27,016 nt of DNA, taken from positions 1-27,016 of the forward strand of contig CAKRPO010000033.1 of assembly GCA_934378195.1 (NCBI GenBank), given 5' to 3'. Of this stretch, positions 7,843-16,440 are shown one piece after another (position 1 is the first letter of the stretch; each line of letters starts with the position of its first letter). The stretch is from an uncultured Blautia sp. (GTDB taxonomy: Bacteria; Bacillota; Clostridia; Lachnospirales; Lachnospiraceae). The translations under genes were made by a program, and so were the position numbers. The notes below the pieces were generated by a model that saw only the letters and a program-made list of their open reading frames with translations, searched no databases and was not told the DNA's origin.

Positions 7843-9951
7843 TCAGAGCTGATCTTTGTGATGAAGCACCGTCACACTGCGAGGCGGCAGATAAAGATTC
7901 AAAGCTCCTGCTCTACATACAATCTGTTTCTGATGATCCGTATAACCTTCCTGTGATGACTGGATCAGTCTGGTAAAAGAAGTCTCCTCCAGTCGGCTGA
8001 TTCCCGCCGGCCAGACTTCGATCATGACATCTCTGCCTTCATCCCGGTTATTCAGCACTATGATCATCTGTTCTGTATGAGAAAATCTTGCATAACCAAG
8101 TCCCTGATAATCATTCCACAGAAATTTAAGTGAACCACTTCGAAGCATCTTGTACTTCTTATGTATCACTATCATGGCCTTATGAAAATTCAGAAGTTCC
8201 ATGTCTTCATGTCCCCATGGATAGGTTCGTCTGTTATCCGGATCGGTAAAACCACAGACACCGGCTTCATCTCCATAATATAGCGTCGGGGCTCCCGGCC
8301 ATGTCATCTGGATCGCGATTGCCTCACGCATGATTGCAGTATTGATATTCTCGGACGCCGCCTGTGCTCCTGCATAAGAAACGCGACCAACTTTTCGGTT
8401 TGTTCTGGTCAGGAATCTGGAATGGTCATGATTAGACAGTTCATTCATAGCTGTATGAAGCGAGGACATATGCAGTGAACGCATATGCGTCTTCATTGCT
8501 CCGATAAATGCATCACTGTTGCCATAAAGATCTTCACGATATTCATCACTGTGCTTCTCCATTCCGGTCAGAAACCAGGTCACCGGTTCCATAAATGCAT
8601 CATAATTCATAACCGAGTCCCATTCATCGCCCTGTAGCCATCCTTCCGGACTTCCATAATGCTCTGCGAGGATCAGAGCCTCCGGATTGGCTTCCTTGAC
8701 AGCTTTGCGGAAATCCTTCCAGAACTGATGATTGAATTCATTGCTGTGGCCCAGATCTGCTGCCACATCCAGTCTCCAGCCGTCCACATTGTACGGAGCT
8801 GAAACCCATTTTTTCGCCACTTCAAGGACATAATCATACAATTCACGGGAGCCTTCATAATTCAGCTTCGGAAGTGTATCATGTGTCCACCATCCATCAT
8901 AAGTCGGATTGTACGGCCAGCGGTTCTGATCATGAAAATCAAAAAAATAGCGATATGGACTGTCTGCGGATACATAAGCACCCGGTGCATATCCTTCCTG
9001 TCCCTCATAGATTCGCTCTCTGTCCATCCATTTATTAAAAGAACCACAATGGTTGAACACACCGTCCAGGATGATTTTCATCCCACGTCTGTGCAATTCT
9101 TCCACAAGTTCTGCAAACAGCTGATTGCTTGCCTCCAGATTGCGCTTATCTGTCACACGACGGATATATTTTGCTGCATGAGAATTATCACGGTCACCCG
9201 GGACAAGTAGTCCATCACAGTCTTCCACGATCTTTCCGTAATGCGGATCCACATAATCATAATCCTGACAGTCATATTTGTGATTACTCGGTGAGACAAA
9301 AATCGGATTCAGATAAAGAACCTCCACACCAAGATCCTGCAGGTAATCAAGTTTGTCAATAATTCCCTGAAGATCTCCGCCATAAAATTCCCGTACGCCC
9401 ATAACTGCCGGTGTCTTGGACCAATCCGTTACTTTCACACTGTGCTCACCGATATAGCTGTATTCATCGCTCTCTACATCATTAGAAATGTCTCCATTAT
9501 TAAAACGGTCGACAAAGATCTGATACATTACAGCACCTTTTGCCCAATCCGGTGTATGATAGTCAGGATAAATCTCGAACTGAGCCCATTCCTGCAGCTC
9601 CTGACAGACGCCCTGTTCCGTATAATAGCAGGTCACCCACCCATACTGTATCTCAAAATGATAGCGAAAAATCTCATTCGGCATCACAATCTTTGTTCCA
9701 TAATAATCAAAACCTTTTGTGGTCTTGTATACTTTCATTTTGTAACGCTGTTCCCCAGATACAAGATATACAGCGTCCACGTTATTCTTCTGGGTTCTGA
9801 AGCTGATCATTACTTTTTCGCCGCTCCTGGGCTCAGTAGGATTTCTGTAATATCTGGTCCCGTCGCTGAACAGGGCTTCTTTGTTCAGTACCGGTCTCAT
9901 ATTCAGAATATACTGCATCTTTCTGGCAACATCTTCATTTCCCTGTTTCAT
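7843..9951 (-). CDS. Glycoside hydrolase family 13 (neopullulanase/cyclomaltodextrinase-like alpha-glucanase)
   Basis: 702 aa from the chosen ATG. It hydrolyses alpha-glucans or maltodextrins; with no signal peptide it probably acts in the cytoplasm on imported oligosaccharides. An N-terminal beta domain of the CBM34-like type (about 30-125) precedes the catalytic barrel. Conserved regions are DGVFNH (296-301), GWRLDVA with nucleophile Asp395, ILAEHYG with acid/base Glu430, and SNHD with Asp509. A C-terminal beta domain follows. The frame could begin at 10014, but AGGGG lies 9 nt before the ATG at 9951 and the predicted transcription start is near 10014, so 9951 is preferred. Exact substrate (pullulan, cyclodextrin or maltodextrin) cannot be told. 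It stands alone between ftsH and the ABC operon. Confidence 0.93.
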   Translation of the reverse strand: MKQGNEDVARKMQYILNMRPVLNKEALFSDGTRYYRNPTEPRSGEKVMISFRTQKNNVDAVYLVSGEQRYKMKVYKTTKGFDYYGTKIVMPNEIFRYHFEIQYGWVTCYYTEQGVCQELQEWAQFEIYPDYHTPDWAKGAVMYQIFVDRFNNGDISNDVESDEYSYIGEHSVKVTDWSKTPAVMGVREFYGGDLQGIIDKLDYLQDLGVEVLYLNPIFVSPSNHKYDCQDYDYVDPHYGKIVEDCDGLLVPGDRDNSHAAKYIRRVTDKRNLEASNQLFAELVEELHRRGMKIILDGVFNHCGSFNKWMDRERIYEGQEGYAPGAYVSADSPYRYFFDFHDQNRWPYNPTYDGWWTHDTLPKLNYEGSRELYDYVLEVAKKWVSAPYNVDGWRLDVAADLGHSNEFNHQFWKDFRKAVKEANPEALILAEHYGSPEGWLQGDEWDSVMNYDAFMEPVTWFLTGMEKHSDEYREDLYGNSDAFIGAMKTHMRSLHMSSLHTAMNELSNHDHSRFLTRTNRKVGRVSYAGAQAASENINTAIMREAIAIQMTWPGAPTLYYGDEAGVCGFTDPDNRRTYPWGHEDMELLNFHKAMIVIHKKYKMLRSGSLKFLWNDYQGLGYARFSHTEQMIIVLNNRDEGRDVMIEVWPAGISRLEETSFTRLIQSSQEGYTDHQKQIVCRAGALNLYLPPRSVTVLHHKDQL

Positions 9952-10020
9952 AGTCAATTCCCCTTTGTACTTTAGCATATGTATGTACATGCCCTCCTGC
10001 GAACAGTCACACATGTTTCT

Positions 10021-10049
10021 ATTTTAGTCGAAACTCCGTCCTGACACAA
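10021..10049 (-). promoter_or_regulatory. Sigma-A promoter of the GH13 gene
   Basis: -35 TTGTGT (10049-10044), 17-bp spacer and -10 TAAAAT (10026-10021). The predicted start near 10014 gives a leader of about 63 nt to the ATG at 9951 and argues against the longer reading frame. I see no obvious CcpA cre site next to it. Confidence 0.55.
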
Positions 10050-10121
10050 TATAAAATTCACCGAAAACAACACCTTCATTCCGTTATTATCACCGCTTTA
10101 TCATTTATTTTTGAACAAAGT

Positions 10122-10152
10122 AAAAAAGACAGCGGGATAAGCTGTCTTTTTT
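10122..10152 (-). terminator. Strong (bidirectional) intrinsic terminator downstream of ftsH
   Basis: A perfect 12-bp stem (AAAAAAGACAGC/GCTGTCTTTTTT) with a 7-nt loop, ending in six T on either strand. It lies about 150 nt after the ftsH stop and could end the ftsH transcript, the small RNA proposed here, or both. Confidence 0.9.
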
Positions 10153-10213
10153 GGAGAAGGTATTTCTTCTTATGGGGTGTAGCAAAAACTATATAATGTA
10201 TTGGGGGGTTTTT
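10122..10213 (-). ncRNA. Candidate small RNA between ftsH and the GH13 gene (speculative)
   Basis: A TATAAT box (10225-10220) with no good -35 is followed by about 90 nt without an ORF, ending exactly at the strong terminator. The stretch holds two C-rich, apparently unpaired motifs: AAAACCCCCCAAT, and ACACCCCATAAG near 10175-10185. C-rich loops are typical of Gram-positive small RNAs that pair with G-rich ribosome sites. The alternative is simply a long ftsH 3' untranslated region. Confidence 0.25.
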
Positions 10214-10248
10214 ACGGTTATTATAGTACCATGACTCCCGCCAAAAGT

Positions 10249-10289
10249 GTGCACAAACTTCACAAAATCCGATATATATTTTTGTGCAC
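10249..10289 (-). repeat. Inverted repeat GTGCACAAA/TTTGTGCAC after ftsH
   Basis: A perfect 9-bp inverted repeat separated by 23 bp lies just past the ftsH stop. The intervening sequence holds a competing TTTTGTG copy, so two alternative stems are possible. It is AT-rich in the loop and has no T-run. It may be an mRNA 3' structure or an operator-like dyad; no known factor is recognised. Confidence 0.45.
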
Positions 10290-10299
10290 TTTGTATATC

Positions 10300-12135
10300 T
10301 TATTCTTGAACGCTTTCATTTTCTGATGTAAAAAGTGCCTCAAATTCATCTCTTTGGATTTTTTCCTTCTCTAAAAGCAGTGCTGCACACTTATGAAGGA
10401 CATCCATGTGCTGAGAAATAATTTTTCTTGCATCTACATGACAATGGTCAATAATATCATAAACCTCTTTGTCAATCTCTTTGGCAACTTCTTCACTGTA
10501 GCTTCTTGTATGCGCAAGATCACGTCCGATGAAGACTTCATCTCCATCATCACCGTAAGTGATCAGGCCAAGCTTATCCGACATACCATACTGCATAACC
10601 ATTGCACGGGCCGTACTGGTCGCACGTTTGATATCATTGGAAGCCCCTGTCGTAATATCGCCAAAGATGATTTCCTCTGCAACACGACCGCCCAGAAGCG
10701 TCGTGATATCCTGCAGCATTTTACCTTTAGTATTGAACATCTCGTCATTCTCCGGAAGCGGCATCGTATATCCGGCAGCTCCCATTCCTGTAGGAATAAT
10801 GGAAATGGTATATACCGGATCCATATCCGGAAGCACATGGAACAGAATTGCATGTCCGGCTTCATGATATGCCGTGATCTTCTTTTCTTTCTCAGAGATA
10901 ACTTTGCTTCGTTTCTCTGCGCCGATACCAACTTTGATAAATGCATGCTTGATATCTGGCTGTGTGATATAGCTACGTCCGGATCTTGCAGCCATGATCG
11001 CAGCCTCATTCAGAAGATTCTCCAGATCTGCACCCGTAAATCCAGCAGTTGTCTGTGCAATCTGCGCGAGATCGACGTCTTCACCAAGCGGTTTATCTTT
11101 CGCATGGACTCTGAGGATTTCTTCTCTGCCTTTGACATCCGGGCGGCCTACTGCTACCTTACGGTCAAAACGACCCGGTCTCAGGATTGCAGGATCCAGA
11201 ATGTCCACACGGTTTGTCGCCGCCATGACGATGATTCCCTCATTCACACCAAATCCATCCATCTCTACAAGAAGCTGATTCAGTGTCTGCTCTCTCTCAT
11301 CATGACCGCCGCCCATACCGGTTCCACGCTGTCTTGCAACAGCATCAATCTCATCAATAAAAATGATACATGGTGCATGCTTCTTGCCCTCTTCAAACAG
11401 ATCACGAACACGGGAAGCACCGACACCAACAAACATCTCCACAAAGTCAGAACCGGAAATAGAGAAAAAAGGAACTCCGGCCTCACCTGCAACTGCTTTG
11501 GCAAGGAGTGTCTTACCGGTTCCTGGAGGTCCTACAAGAATCACACCCTTTGGAATTCTTGCTCCGACATTTGTATATTTCTGTGGAGCTTTAAGGAAAT
11601 CTACTACTTCTACCAGATCTTCCTTCTCTTCCTGCAGACCTGCTACATTCTGAAATGTCACTTTTTTGTCATCCGGCAGCATCATTCTGGCACGGCTCTT
11701 ACCAAAATTCATCATCTTGGCATTGCCCCCGCCTCCTGACATCTGACGGTTCATCATCAGGAACAAAAAGATCACCAGTGCACCAGTAAGAAATACCGGA
11801 AGAAGTGTCGTCATAAACACACTCTCCTGCGGAACATCAGCGATTTCCGGATAAATGTTGTAACTTTCCAGAAGTTCCTGCGCATCCTTGACATCTGTCA
11901 CATATACCTTTTTCTGTCCTTCTCCCTGGATATCCACAACAACAGAACCGGTCGGCACTTCTCTGTTCTGATAGATCTTAGCGGAAGATACTTTACCGTC
12001 CTCTGCTGCCTGTTTCATACTTTCCATCGAGTAACTGCTCTGTGATGTTACCTGATTATTCAGATAGAAATATCCGGCAACCAGCATCACGATCAATACA
12101 AGATACAGGCCAATTCTGCCTGACTGTCTGTTCAC
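10300..12135 (-). CDS. ftsH: ATP-dependent zinc metalloprotease FtsH
   Basis: 611 aa membrane-anchored AAA+ protease that degrades misfolded or regulatory membrane and cytosolic proteins; in B. subtilis it is also needed for sporulation. Transmembrane helices lie at about 8-26 and 107-127, flanking an extracytoplasmic domain. Walker A GPPGTGKT is at 202-209, Walker B is CIIFIDEID (about 256-264), the second region of homology surrounds [20 protein letters not shown], and the zinc-binding HEAGH is at 424-428. The start is GTG with AAAGGAG 10 nt upstream. It lies 22 bp after hpt, in the same tilS-hpt-ftsH order as in B. subtilis. Identification is secure. Confidence 0.98.
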   Translation of the reverse strand: MNRQSGRIGLYLVLIVMLVAGYFYLNNQVTSQSSYSMESMKQAAEDGKVSSAKIYQNREVPTGSVVVDIQGEGQKKVYVTDVKDAQELLESYNIYPEIADVPQESVFMTTLLPVFLTGALVIFLFLMMNRQMSGGGGNAKMMNFGKSRARMMLPDDKKVTFQNVAGLQEEKEDLVEVVDFLKAPQKYTNVGARIPKGVILVGPPGTGKTLLAKAVAGEAGVPFFSISGSDFVEMFVGVGASRVRDLFEEGKKHAPCIIFIDEIDAVARQRGTGMGGGHDEREQTLNQLLVEMDGFGVNEGIIVMAATNRVDILDPAILRPGRFDRKVAVGRPDVKGREEILRVHAKDKPLGEDVDLAQIAQTTAGFTGADLENLLNEAAIMAARSGRSYITQPDIKHAFIKVGIGAEKRSKVISEKEKKITAYHEAGHAILFHVLPDMDPVYTISIIPTGMGAAGYTMPLPENDEMFNTKGKMLQDITTLLGGRVAEEIIFGDITTGASNDIKRATSTARAMVMQYGMSDKLGLITYGDDGDEVFIGRDLAHTRSYSEEVAKEIDKEVYDIIDHCHVDARKIISQHMDVLHKCAALLLEKEKIQRDEFEALFTSENESVQE

Positions 12136-12157
12136 CTATTGCTGTCTCCTTTCAAAC

Positions 12158-12691
12158 TTAATCTTCCTGGTCTAACTCAACCACTCCGATAAATGGAAGG
12201 TTTCTGTATTTCTGTGCATAATCCAGGCCATATCCAACTACAAATTCATCTGGAATGTTAAAGCAGCAGTAATCTACTTTTACGTCCTTGACTCTGCGTT
12301 CCGGCTTGTCCAGAAGTGTACACAGACGGATACTGTTTGGATTTCTTCCTTTCAGAATGTCAATCAGATAGCTGAGTGTTCTTCCTGAGTCAATAATATC
12401 TTCTACGATCAGGACATCTTTCCCGATCAGCGGCTGGTCCAAATCCTTCACAATCTTTACAACGCCACTGGATTTTGTATCATCTCCATAGCTGGACACT
12501 GACATAAAGTCAAGAGATACCGGAACTGTGATTCTCTTTGCCAGTTCACATGTAAAGAATACACCGCCCTTCAGGACGCAGATCAGATGGATTTCTTTAC
12601 CTGCATAATCTTTGCTGATCTGTGCTGCAATCTTTTTGATTCTTGCATCCACTTCTTCTTCACTCAGTAAGACTTTGATTTTTTCACTCAT
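12158..12691 (-). CDS. hpt: Hypoxanthine-(guanine) phosphoribosyltransferase
   Basis: 177 aa, usual length. This purine-salvage enzyme joins hypoxanthine or guanine to PRPP, giving IMP or GMP, in the cytoplasm. The PRPP-binding loop VLIVEDIIDSGRT is at 93-105, with LKGGVFF (40-46) and SVSSYGDDT (65-72) as the other conserved loops. Its ATG overlaps the tilS stop by four bases (ATGA), and AAGGAGG sits inside the end of tilS, so the two are translationally coupled. In B. subtilis TilS and HprT form a complex that activates ftsH transcription; the conserved order makes a similar link possible here. Confidence 0.97.
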   Translation of the reverse strand: MSEKIKVLLSEEEVDARIKKIAAQISKDYAGKEIHLICVLKGGVFFTCELAKRITVPVSLDFMSVSSYGDDTKSSGVVKIVKDLDQPLIGKDVLIVEDIIDSGRTLSYLIDILKGRNPNSIRLCTLLDKPERRVKDVKVDYCCFNIPDEFVVGYGLDYAQKYRNLPFIGVVELDQED

Positions 12692-14103
12692 TGTACGTTT
12701 CCTCCTTGGTATGTAATCTCCAATACCCTTCCTGTTTCGGAAGTGATCTTGTAACGCTCATTGATTCTTCCGCCTACGATCCACATGATTTCATTTCCAT
12801 CGGCAATCAGCGGAATCTCATCCCTCAGCTCACCCGGAATCTTGTCATCGATCATACAGCGTGTCAGTTTCTTATGTCCGCCACTCTGGTTTACCACCAT
12901 AAAATCGCCGCTTCTGCGCGTGCGGGCAGACAGTTCGCAATTTATTTTATCACAATCAAACCATTTCGTATACTTTTTTTCCAAAATCTTCTCGCCATTA
13001 TATAAAAAAATTCTCGCAAGAAAGTTTCCTTCATGGTATTTGGTCTCACCTGGAATAAGCATTGGCCTTGCATCCTCTTTTTCTGTTTCCCGGTGTTCTT
13101 CAAAAAAGGCGTTCTTTTTCCCAATCCGTACCCCTTCATAGACCCTGGCTGCCTCTATTGCATACGGCAGATTCATGTGTCTGCCCGTCTGCAGACCGTA
13201 TAATTCTTCAATCTGTGCAATATGACCGGATGTAAGATCTTTCTGATGTCCGGATATCTGTTCCAGGATCTCACGTATCACATAAGTCCGGATAATTTCT
13301 TCTTTTGCAAAAAATTCCTGATCCAGGACATATGTTCCCACGGCAGCCGCATACTGTCGTGCCAGTACTTTCGCCTGTCTGGCAAAGTAATCCTCTGCCT
13401 GTCCAAGCCTTTCCGCCGCCTGCGCCATATGGAAAACAGCCTTTGGATTCACCTCCTGTTCCAGAAGTGGCAGAATATGTCTCCGTATCCGGTTTCTCGT
13501 ATAATCATCTTCCAGATTACTGCTGTCCAGTACAGTCTGTATCTTATGTTCTTTTACATAATTGACAATTTCACTTCTCTCTAAACACAAAAGTGGACGA
13601 ATGATCTCTCCATTCAATGGTTTCAGCGAACAGAGTCCTCTCAGTCCACTTCCTCTTGCCAGATGATGCAGCATCGTCTCAGCCATATCATTCTGATTAT
13701 GTGCAAGCGCCACTCTCACCAGCCCCGCTGGCAGACCTGTTTTGCTTCTTTCCTGTGCAAAAGCCATCCTTCGGACTTTTCTTCCTGCCTCTTCCTCTCC
13801 CATCTTCCATCCGGAAGCCAGTTCCGGCACATCATATGCATACACACTGCAGGGAATCTCCCATTCCCGGCAGACCATTTCCACCGTCTTCTGATCTCTC
13901 AGTGCCTCTTCTCCACGGATTCCATGATTCACATGCACCACCCGGATATCATAACCGAATTCGTCTTTCAGTTCACGCAGGATATGAAGCATCGTCATCG
14001 AATCTGGTCCTCCTGACACCCCAAGAATAACCATGGAACATCCCTGGCACATTCCTGTCTCCATCATATATTTCTTTACTTTCCGTAAGCTATCTTCCTG
14101 CAT
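12688..14103 (-). CDS. tilS: tRNA(Ile)-lysidine synthetase
   Basis: 471 aa. It modifies the wobble cytidine of tRNA-Ile(CAU) to lysidine so that it reads AUA and accepts Ile; essential in most bacteria. The N-terminal PP-loop ATPase motif SGGPDS is at residues 30-35, followed by HVNHGIRGEEA and VALAHNQNDMAETMLHHLARGSG, all typical. The middle and C-terminal domains contain RRSGDFM and KKLTRCMIDDKIP, as in the TilS C-terminal domain. AAAGGAG lies 7 nt before the ATG. It is followed by hpt with an ATGA overlap and preceded by spoIIE after 60 bp. Confidence 0.96.
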   Translation of the reverse strand: MQEDSLRKVKKYMMETGMCQGCSMVILGVSGGPDSMTMLHILRELKDEFGYDIRVVHVNHGIRGEEALRDQKTVEMVCREWEIPCSVYAYDVPELASGWKMGEEEAGRKVRRMAFAQERSKTGLPAGLVRVALAHNQNDMAETMLHHLARGSGLRGLCSLKPLNGEIIRPLLCLERSEIVNYVKEHKIQTVLDSSNLEDDYTRNRIRRHILPLLEQEVNPKAVFHMAQAAERLGQAEDYFARQAKVLARQYAAAVGTYVLDQEFFAKEEIIRTYVIREILEQISGHQKDLTSGHIAQIEELYGLQTGRHMNLPYAIEAARVYEGVRIGKKNAFFEEHRETEKEDARPMLIPGETKYHEGNFLARIFLYNGEKILEKKYTKWFDCDKINCELSARTRRSGDFMVVNQSGGHKKLTRCMIDDKIPGELRDEIPLIADGNEIMWIVGGRINERYKITSETGRVLEITYQGGNVQ

Positions 14104-14163
14104 CCCTGTTCTCCTTTGCAGCTTTCAACATTCTCCTGCAGCATATCCGATTTTACCGCATAA

Positions 14164-15660
14164 TTACTTTCTGACTACATTCGCCACAAGTACCGTCATA
14201 TCGTCTCTGGCATGATAATCACTGTATCCCAGCACCCGTTCGAGAATCCCCCGACTGATTTCTCTTGGCGCTTCATCCTGAATATCCATGATGATCTCTT
14301 TCATCGTTTCTTCCTCACGCTCAACCGGTAAAGCATCCAGCACTCCATCTGTCATCATGATCAGATAATCTCCATGATACAGTTTTCTGGATGCCGTGTC
14401 AAAATCTATCCGCTGTACCAGCCCTGCCGCAAGGCTTTCTGACGTGATCGACTCTACCCAGTGATCTCGTTTGATGAATGTCGATGCTGCTCCAGCCTTC
14501 AGGAATTCACAGATTCCTGTATAAAGATCTACTGCACAGATATCCAGAGTCGAAAACATTCCTTCCCGACCCTTGAGTACCAGCGCCGAATTCACCATGC
14601 GTGCCGCTGTCTCCTGCGAAAATCCAGATTCCAGGAACTGTTCCAGAAGCTCCACCACGATCTCACTTTCTTTACAGGCATCCATCCCGGAACCCATGCC
14701 ATCTGAAAGGCACATAACAAATCTGCCTCCATCTTCCTGCCTGCATATATAATTGTCTCCGGATACTTTTTCATCTTCCCGTGTAAGACTGGACACGCCA
14801 TATAGCATTTGATAGCTTACATCTTCCACGAAATGAATTGTATGAAATTCACCATTCACAATGCAACGGCTCCCCTGCACAGATGTCATGTTACTCTCAC
14901 AGATTTCCGAAAGGATCTGAGAAATCTCCGTTACCGAAACACACTGTCCACTCCTTGCCCGCAGTGTCAGAAAGATCTGCCGCCGGCCTTCCACCTTATC
15001 CATCACCCAGACTGCTTTCAGGATCACATGTTTCTTTCGGAGGCTCTTTCGCAGTTCTTCCTGAAATTCCGGTTCTGCTGCTGAAATATCATATAGATCA
15101 TTCGCTACCATTTCCATGATCGATGCCGTTTCCGTCAGCTGCTGTGCCACTGCCAGACGACTCTCGATCATACGGTTCAGCCATACCAGATTTTGCTTTT
15201 CTTCTCGAAACTGTTCACGCAGTTCTTCCAGATACTGCAGTGATTTTCCACATATACTGCCCCACTGTACGCGGATTTTCTCCACTTCCTGTGCATCATC
15301 TTTCTCCATTGCACGGACCAGCGCAGCTCCGCCCTGATACATGGCAGCCCCTGCCTGTTTGCCCCAACAGATCTCCTGATGATAACAGCCGCTGCAAAGT
15401 CTGTTATTCGTGGCTTTAAGGATATGTTCTACCTGTCCGCTGCTCAGGTATTCTTTCTTGTAAGGCATTCCATAAAAAGTATCTGCGAGTTTCTGAAAAG
15501 CAGCCGCATACCGCTCTACTTTTTCCTTCTGGGGATGGTCTTCACCAATAGGAAATATTTCCTCTTTTTTCGACATTCTCCCCGTCAAAATAGTTTTTGC
15601 CATGTCCCGCAATATCAGAAGCACACTGATTACGAGCATGGCAATTATCCATTCCTGCAT
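14164..15660 (-). CDS. spoIIE: Stage II sporulation protein E-like PP2C phosphatase, single-span form
   Basis: 498 aa. SpoIIE dephosphorylates SpoIIAA, which frees sigma-F in the forespore, and also helps place the polar septum. The C-terminal PP2C domain (about 290-498) shows the metal-binding Asp motifs CLSDGMGSG, MMTDGVLDA and DDMTVLV. The middle region has the Cys cluster C89, C92, C98 followed by Trp, also found in SpoIIE. Only one membrane helix (about 4-18) is present, whereas B. subtilis SpoIIE (about 827 aa) has ten. Upstream DNA cannot encode the missing part: it is a short promoter region. GGGGAGG precedes the ATG. The position, between divIC and tilS, matches B. subtilis spoIIE and supports orthology. 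Confidence 0.88.
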   Translation of the reverse strand: MQEWIIAMLVISVLLILRDMAKTILTGRMSKKEEIFPIGEDHPQKEKVERYAAAFQKLADTFYGMPYKKEYLSSGQVEHILKATNNRLCSGCYHQEICWGKQAGAAMYQGGAALVRAMEKDDAQEVEKIRVQWGSICGKSLQYLEELREQFREEKQNLVWLNRMIESRLAVAQQLTETASIMEMVANDLYDISAAEPEFQEELRKSLRKKHVILKAVWVMDKVEGRRQIFLTLRARSGQCVSVTEISQILSEICESNMTSVQGSRCIVNGEFHTIHFVEDVSYQMLYGVSSLTREDEKVSGDNYICRQEDGGRFVMCLSDGMGSGMDACKESEIVVELLEQFLESGFSQETAARMVNSALVLKGREGMFSTLDICAVDLYTGICEFLKAGAASTFIKRDHWVESITSESLAAGLVQRIDFDTASRKLYHGDYLIMMTDGVLDALPVEREEETMKEIIMDIQDEAPREISRGILERVLGYSDYHARDDMTVLVANVVRK

Positions 15661-15694
15661 ATATTTCCCTCCCCTATACTTTCACTAGAAAATT

Positions 15695-15727
15695 ATTATA
15701 AGAGAGGTTCTCTAAAATATCTGTCAA
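15695..15727 (-). promoter_or_regulatory. spoIIE promoter, sigma-A type with 21-bp spacer and 0A-box-like -35
   Basis: A perfect TTGACA (15727-15722) and a perfect TATAAT (15700-15695) are separated by 21 bp. The -35 lies in TTTGACA, one base from the reverse 0A box TTCGACA. In B. subtilis, spoIIE and spoIIG have the same over-long spacing and are activated by phosphorylated Spo0A. Here the match is seen in the sequence; Spo0A control is inferred. Confidence 0.75.
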
Positions 15728-15732
15728 ATAAA

Positions 15733-15768
15733 GGAGACACTTCCAGAAAACTTTTCTGCAATATCTCC
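15733..15768 (-). terminator. Intrinsic terminator after divIC
   Basis: A two-part stem (GGAGATA/TGTCTCC outside, CAGAA/TTCTG inside, small internal loop) starts at the divIC stop codon and is followed by TTTATTT on the minus strand. It separates the yabP-yabQ-divIC unit from spoIIE. Confidence 0.65.
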
Positions 15769-16082
15769 TATTTTTCCTCTTCAAAAACAATCTCATTGCC
15801 TTTGACAAGTCCAAGCTTATCTCTGGCAACTTCTGCTATATATTCATCTGTCTGCATGTAATCCTTCTGCTCATCGATTTCCTCCGTACGTTCCTTCTCA
15901 TCCTCGATCGAAGTTTCCAATGCAGCAGCCTTGGCATCGTATACGGCAATCCTTGCCTTCAGAGTCTGGCTCTGATAGGTCAGTCCTCCCAACAAGAGCA
16001 GAACGACAATAGCAATCGCTGCCATTCCAAGGTAGTTATTCGCTATTCTTTTTTTATTCTTTTTCTTTTTTGACTTTTTCAA
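15768..16082 (-). CDS. divIC: Septum formation initiator DivIC/FtsB-family protein
   Basis: 104 aa from the chosen start. This bitopic cell-division protein belongs to the DivIC-FtsL-DivIB complex. A Lys-rich cytoplasmic N-terminus is followed by one transmembrane helix (about 20-37) and a coiled-coil extracytoplasmic part, ending in YIAEVARDKLGLVKGNEIVF, a family hallmark. The frame is open from a GTG at 16106, but a TTG at 16082 has AAGGAG exactly 8 nt upstream and reduces the overlap with yabQ from 53 to 29 bp, so TTG is preferred. Position downstream of yabQ and upstream of spoIIE matches B. subtilis. Confidence 0.88.
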   Translation of the reverse strand: MKKSKKKKNKKRIANNYLGMAAIAIVVLLLLGGLTYQSQTLKARIAVYDAKAAALETSIEDEKERTEEIDEQKDYMQTDEYIAEVARDKLGLVKGNEIVFEEEK

Positions 16083-16440
16083 AGCGTCTGCTCCTTCTAT
16101 TACCACATAAACGTCTTTTCGTAGGTCTATACCATGAAATTTTACATCTTTTTACCAGAAATAGCAACCTATTTAACACAAAATTTGCAAAAATTCCTCC
16201 AAAAGCAACACCTGGCATCATAAAGAGTCTCAGGCTCCCATAATTAGAACGATACAATAAACCAAAAAGGACAATTCCTGCCATGATCCAGTAGATAATA
16301 TCTACCATGTTTCTCCATTTTGACCGGAAAACCGACAATTTATCCGGGAGATGAAGTATTTTGTACAAAAGCAGCATAACTGCCCCGGTTCCAAAAGAAC
16401 ACAAAAAAAGCAGTATTTCTGTTCTGATATAACTGCTCAT
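16054..16440 (-). CDS. yabQ: Spore cortex biosynthesis membrane protein YabQ
   Basis: 128 aa, with three or so hydrophobic segments (about 6-26, 46-62, 70-92) and a very basic C-terminal tail (about 93-128). This is the layout of YabQ, a mother-cell membrane protein needed for cortex formation in B. subtilis. Sequence similarity is low in this family, so the call rests on size, topology, the FGTGAVMLLLYK-type N-terminus and its exact place between yabP and divIC. Its ATG directly follows the yabP stop (TAAATG), and its 3' end overlaps divIC. The basic tail may be partly a consequence of this overlap. Confidence 0.82.
   Translation of the reverse strand: MSSYIRTEILLFLCSFGTGAVMLLLYKILHLPDKLSVFRSKWRNMVDIIYWIMAGIVLFGLLYRSNYGSLRLFMMPGVAFGGIFANFVLNRLLFLVKRCKISWYRPTKRRLCGNRRSRRFEKVKKEKE

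Noticed and set aside
9952..10014. N-terminal extension of the GH13 protein
   Set aside because: The predicted transcript starts at about 10014, and a proper ribosome site precedes the ATG at 9951.
10393..11739. 448-codon open frame on the plus strand opposite ftsH
   Set aside because: It lies fully antisense to a certain gene, has no ribosome site, and its translation is Cys/His/Ile-rich without any domain.
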